NCBI GenBank assembly: GCA_011525385.1
Contig: WTGF01000029.1
Coordinates: 1 to 64,000, forward strand
Source of the DNA: Chloroflexota bacterium
GTDB taxonomy: Bacteria; Chloroflexota; Anaerolineae; Aggregatilineales; Phototrophicaceae
Length of the DNA: 64,000 nt
Direction: 5' to 3'
Part shown: piece by piece, positions 62,563-64,000 of the stretch
Position numbering within the stretch: position 1 is the stretch's first letter
Layout: every line of letters begins with the position of its first letter
Program-made: the position numbers and the translations under genes
The notes under the pieces: model-generated
What the model saw: only the letters and a program-made list of their open reading frames with translations
The model's database searches: none
What the model was told of the DNA's origin: nothing

Positions 62563-63828
62563 TCAGCTTTGCGCTGATGGCTCTTCATTGTCAAAAAGAG
62601 AGGATAGCGTTGGTTCAAGTACATCCAGCTTCTGAACATAGAGACGCAGCAAGGGATCAACAAATCGGTAAATCGCGCGGTCTTCCCTTTCAATTATGCC
62701 CCGCTTGACTAGGCTATTCATATATGAACTCAATTCGTTTGTCGGCCTGCCGACCTGGTTTCCGATGTAAGCCAGCGGAACCAGCGTACTTTTATACTCC
62801 GCCATCGCAATCAATATACGCCGATAGTCGCCTGCGCCGGCGGCGCGAAGGAGTTGACCCAATTCTGCGCGCTTGATTCGAGATACGACCTCATCAGCGG
62901 CTTTGTTGAAGTCGTCTTTGTCAAGATAACTGTCTGAATCATATTCGAAGGCTTCAAAGCACAAGGTATGTATAAAGGACGGAAAGCCGCTTGCGGTATC
63001 CACCACCCATTCCAGTGACTCGTCCGAAATTCGCACAGGGCGGCTGCTGGACACGCTGTTTAGAGTGCGATGAATCACCTCTCGACTTTCGCTTCGGTTC
63101 ATTGGGCGTAGCTCAACATTCTCAAACACCCTTGCCACGGACGGATGATCTTGCATCAGGTTTTCCATAGCGCCGTCCACGCCGACCAAATAGAACACGA
63201 CCTGATCCAGCCCAGCGTCGACAAGTTCTTCGGTGGTAACTTTCAAGAATGAAGCGATGCCTGACGATTCCGCAACCGTATCAATCTCATCGATTATGAA
63301 GATGATGCCGTCGCACTCATCCCTGATCGCGGACCACAGATTGGACACGGTTCGAACGAATTCGCGGCCGATATCCGTGGCTGCTTCGGATTGATGCTCC
63401 AATGTCAGGAGGCCCGGCACGTTAACCGTAGGCTTCCACCGAGCCACAAAATCGCCCACGATACTGCGAATGTTATCGGCGCTGATCTTAGTAGGCATTG
63501 CCTCCAACAGCGAACTAACGACTTGCTCAGTGCTAAACTCTTTGCGCGCCCGGCATTTAAAGACCGGGAATCGGAAGCGAAAGTCTCCGGCATCGATGCC
63601 CAGCTTTGCCAAGACATCATCGCCATTGTCAGTTACCGAGTGTATCTGGTTGATGAAGGAGCTTTTGCCAATGCCTCTAGGTCCGGTGACGATCATATGA
63701 CGCGCGTTGCCGTGGCCAGTATTGAACAGCGAGCGAATCAGGACAGTCAGTTCATGCGCCCGGCCCGCAAATTGCTCGAAATTGTCGATGGGCTTGTCTG
63801 GCCTGAAAGGGTTGGCTTTGAGTTGCAT
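62563..63828 (-). CDS. AAA ATPase with C-terminal winged helix (Orc1/Cdc6-like)
   Basis: About 421 residues. Walker A is VTGPRGIGKSSF, Walker B IIFIIDEIDTVAE, with a sensor-like segment VVFYLVGVDGAME and an arginine-rich ELRPMNRSESREVI. The C-terminus from about 315 is a winged-helix-like domain (AMAEYKSTLVPLAYIGNQVG, MNSLVKRGIIEREDRAIYRF). The architecture resembles AAA_16/Orc1-type ATPases often found as stand-alone regulators or defence-linked proteins in bacteria. ATG 63828 fits the conserved start (QLKANPFRPDKPI); the frame runs to 63918. Partner unknown. Confidence 0.8.
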   Translation of the reverse strand: MQLKANPFRPDKPIDNFEQFAGRAHELTVLIRSLFNTGHGNARHMIVTGPRGIGKSSFINQIHSVTDNGDDVLAKLGIDAGDFRFRFPVFKCRARKEFSTEQVVSSLLEAMPTKISADNIRSIVGDFVARWKPTVNVPGLLTLEHQSEAATDIGREFVRTVSNLWSAIRDECDGIIFIIDEIDTVAESSGIASFLKVTTEELVDAGLDQVVFYLVGVDGAMENLMQDHPSVARVFENVELRPMNRSESREVIHRTLNSVSSSRPVRISDESLEWVVDTASGFPSFIHTLCFEAFEYDSDSYLDKDDFNKAADEVVSRIKRAELGQLLRAAGAGDYRRILIAMAEYKSTLVPLAYIGNQVGRPTNELSSYMNSLVKRGIIEREDRAIYRFVDPLLRLYVQKLDVLEPTLSSLFDNEEPSAQS

Positions 63829-63937
63829 AGGCTGCAACCGTTTCCCGATTTGAGATTCACCTTGATGATACCCGATCTGGACCCGGCGCGCTATGCGCCG
63901 GCGCCGGCTGGGGTGCATTTCAGATTATTGGCAATTA

Positions 63938-63963
63938 ACCACCAAGGACGCCGTGGGGCGCGT
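63938..63963. repeat. Interspersed repeat, partial copy
   Basis: AATTAACCACCAAGGACGCC, then GTGG, is the reverse complement type of the CTCGGTGTCCTCGGTGGTTAA element at 59070-59098. No gene was seen in the last 80 bases of the window. Confidence 0.45.
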
Positions 63964-64000
63964 AGATACGGCCCTTCAGCACCAAGAGCTAATCTCTTGC

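Noticed and set aside
1..64000. CRISPR array, prophage or tRNA genes
   Set aside because: No regularly spaced direct repeats, phage structural genes, integrase or cloverleaf-like sequences were recognised by eye; a tRNA scan could still find one.

Overview
The window most likely comes from a Chloroflexota genome (Anaerolineae-like). This is inferred from its protein families: Ser/Thr kinases with 2TM tails, secreted SH3, LysM, PPC and CARDB proteins with Pro/Thr-rich linkers, a LexA with a Gram-positive-type SOS box, and a fused homocysteine methyltransferase/MTHFR. No rRNA, tRNA, CRISPR array, prophage or insertion sequence was recognised. Gene content is dense, largely on the minus strand, and chromosomal in character.

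Layout. 1-2.8 kb: a small membrane protein and metG. metG sits behind a leader with a promoter, a Met-rich 26-codon leader peptide and mutually exclusive antiterminator/terminator stems, which reads as a classical ribosome-mediated attenuator. 2.9-12.5 kb: a TPR-like membrane protein, a thiolase, a tandem array of four GT-C-type membrane glycosyltransferase paralogues (one frameshifted), a 30-codon thiolase fossil between two of them, and a HEAT-repeat protein. 12.9-21.2 kb: an ABC ATPase, a secreted SH3/CARDB protein, a Trm9-like methyltransferase, a ParB-like protein, a LuxR-type regulator coupled to the MTHFR fusion, a MITE-like repeat and a lytic transglycosylase. 21.2-29.6 kb: lexA with its SOS box between -35 and -10, dprA, an excisionase-type HTH gene, and a Mn/Zn-type ABC importer operon whose two permeases both carry metalloregulator-like winged-helix tails. 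29.8-38.5 kb: an alginate-lyase-like gene coupled to envelope proteins, a PAS histidine kinase, a PPC-repeat secreted protein, a gamma carbonic anhydrase and a paralogous pair of membrane proteins. 38.9-43.7 kb: two Ser/Thr kinases and two stand-alone 2TM proteins in one tight operon. 43.9-50.5 kb: a Rieske oxygenase, an SDR, a DUF4160/DUF2442 pair plus a decayed tandem copy, a DUF58 protein, an acetyltransferase and catalase. 50.5-64 kb: a GlcD/GlcF-type fusion, three secreted or anchored proteins, a DapA-family aldolase, two sugar-binding proteins with one pair of permeases, and an AAA ATPase.

Tandem duplication followed by decay recurs through the window. A metG tail, a thiolase head, an SDR tail, a DUF58 tail, a permease head and two DapA heads survive as fossils at duplication borders, so past rearrangements can be read directly. 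Several promoters put the predicted transcription start on the start codon, suggesting leaderless mRNAs. All functional calls rest on motifs and paralogue comparison by eye; no database search was possible.
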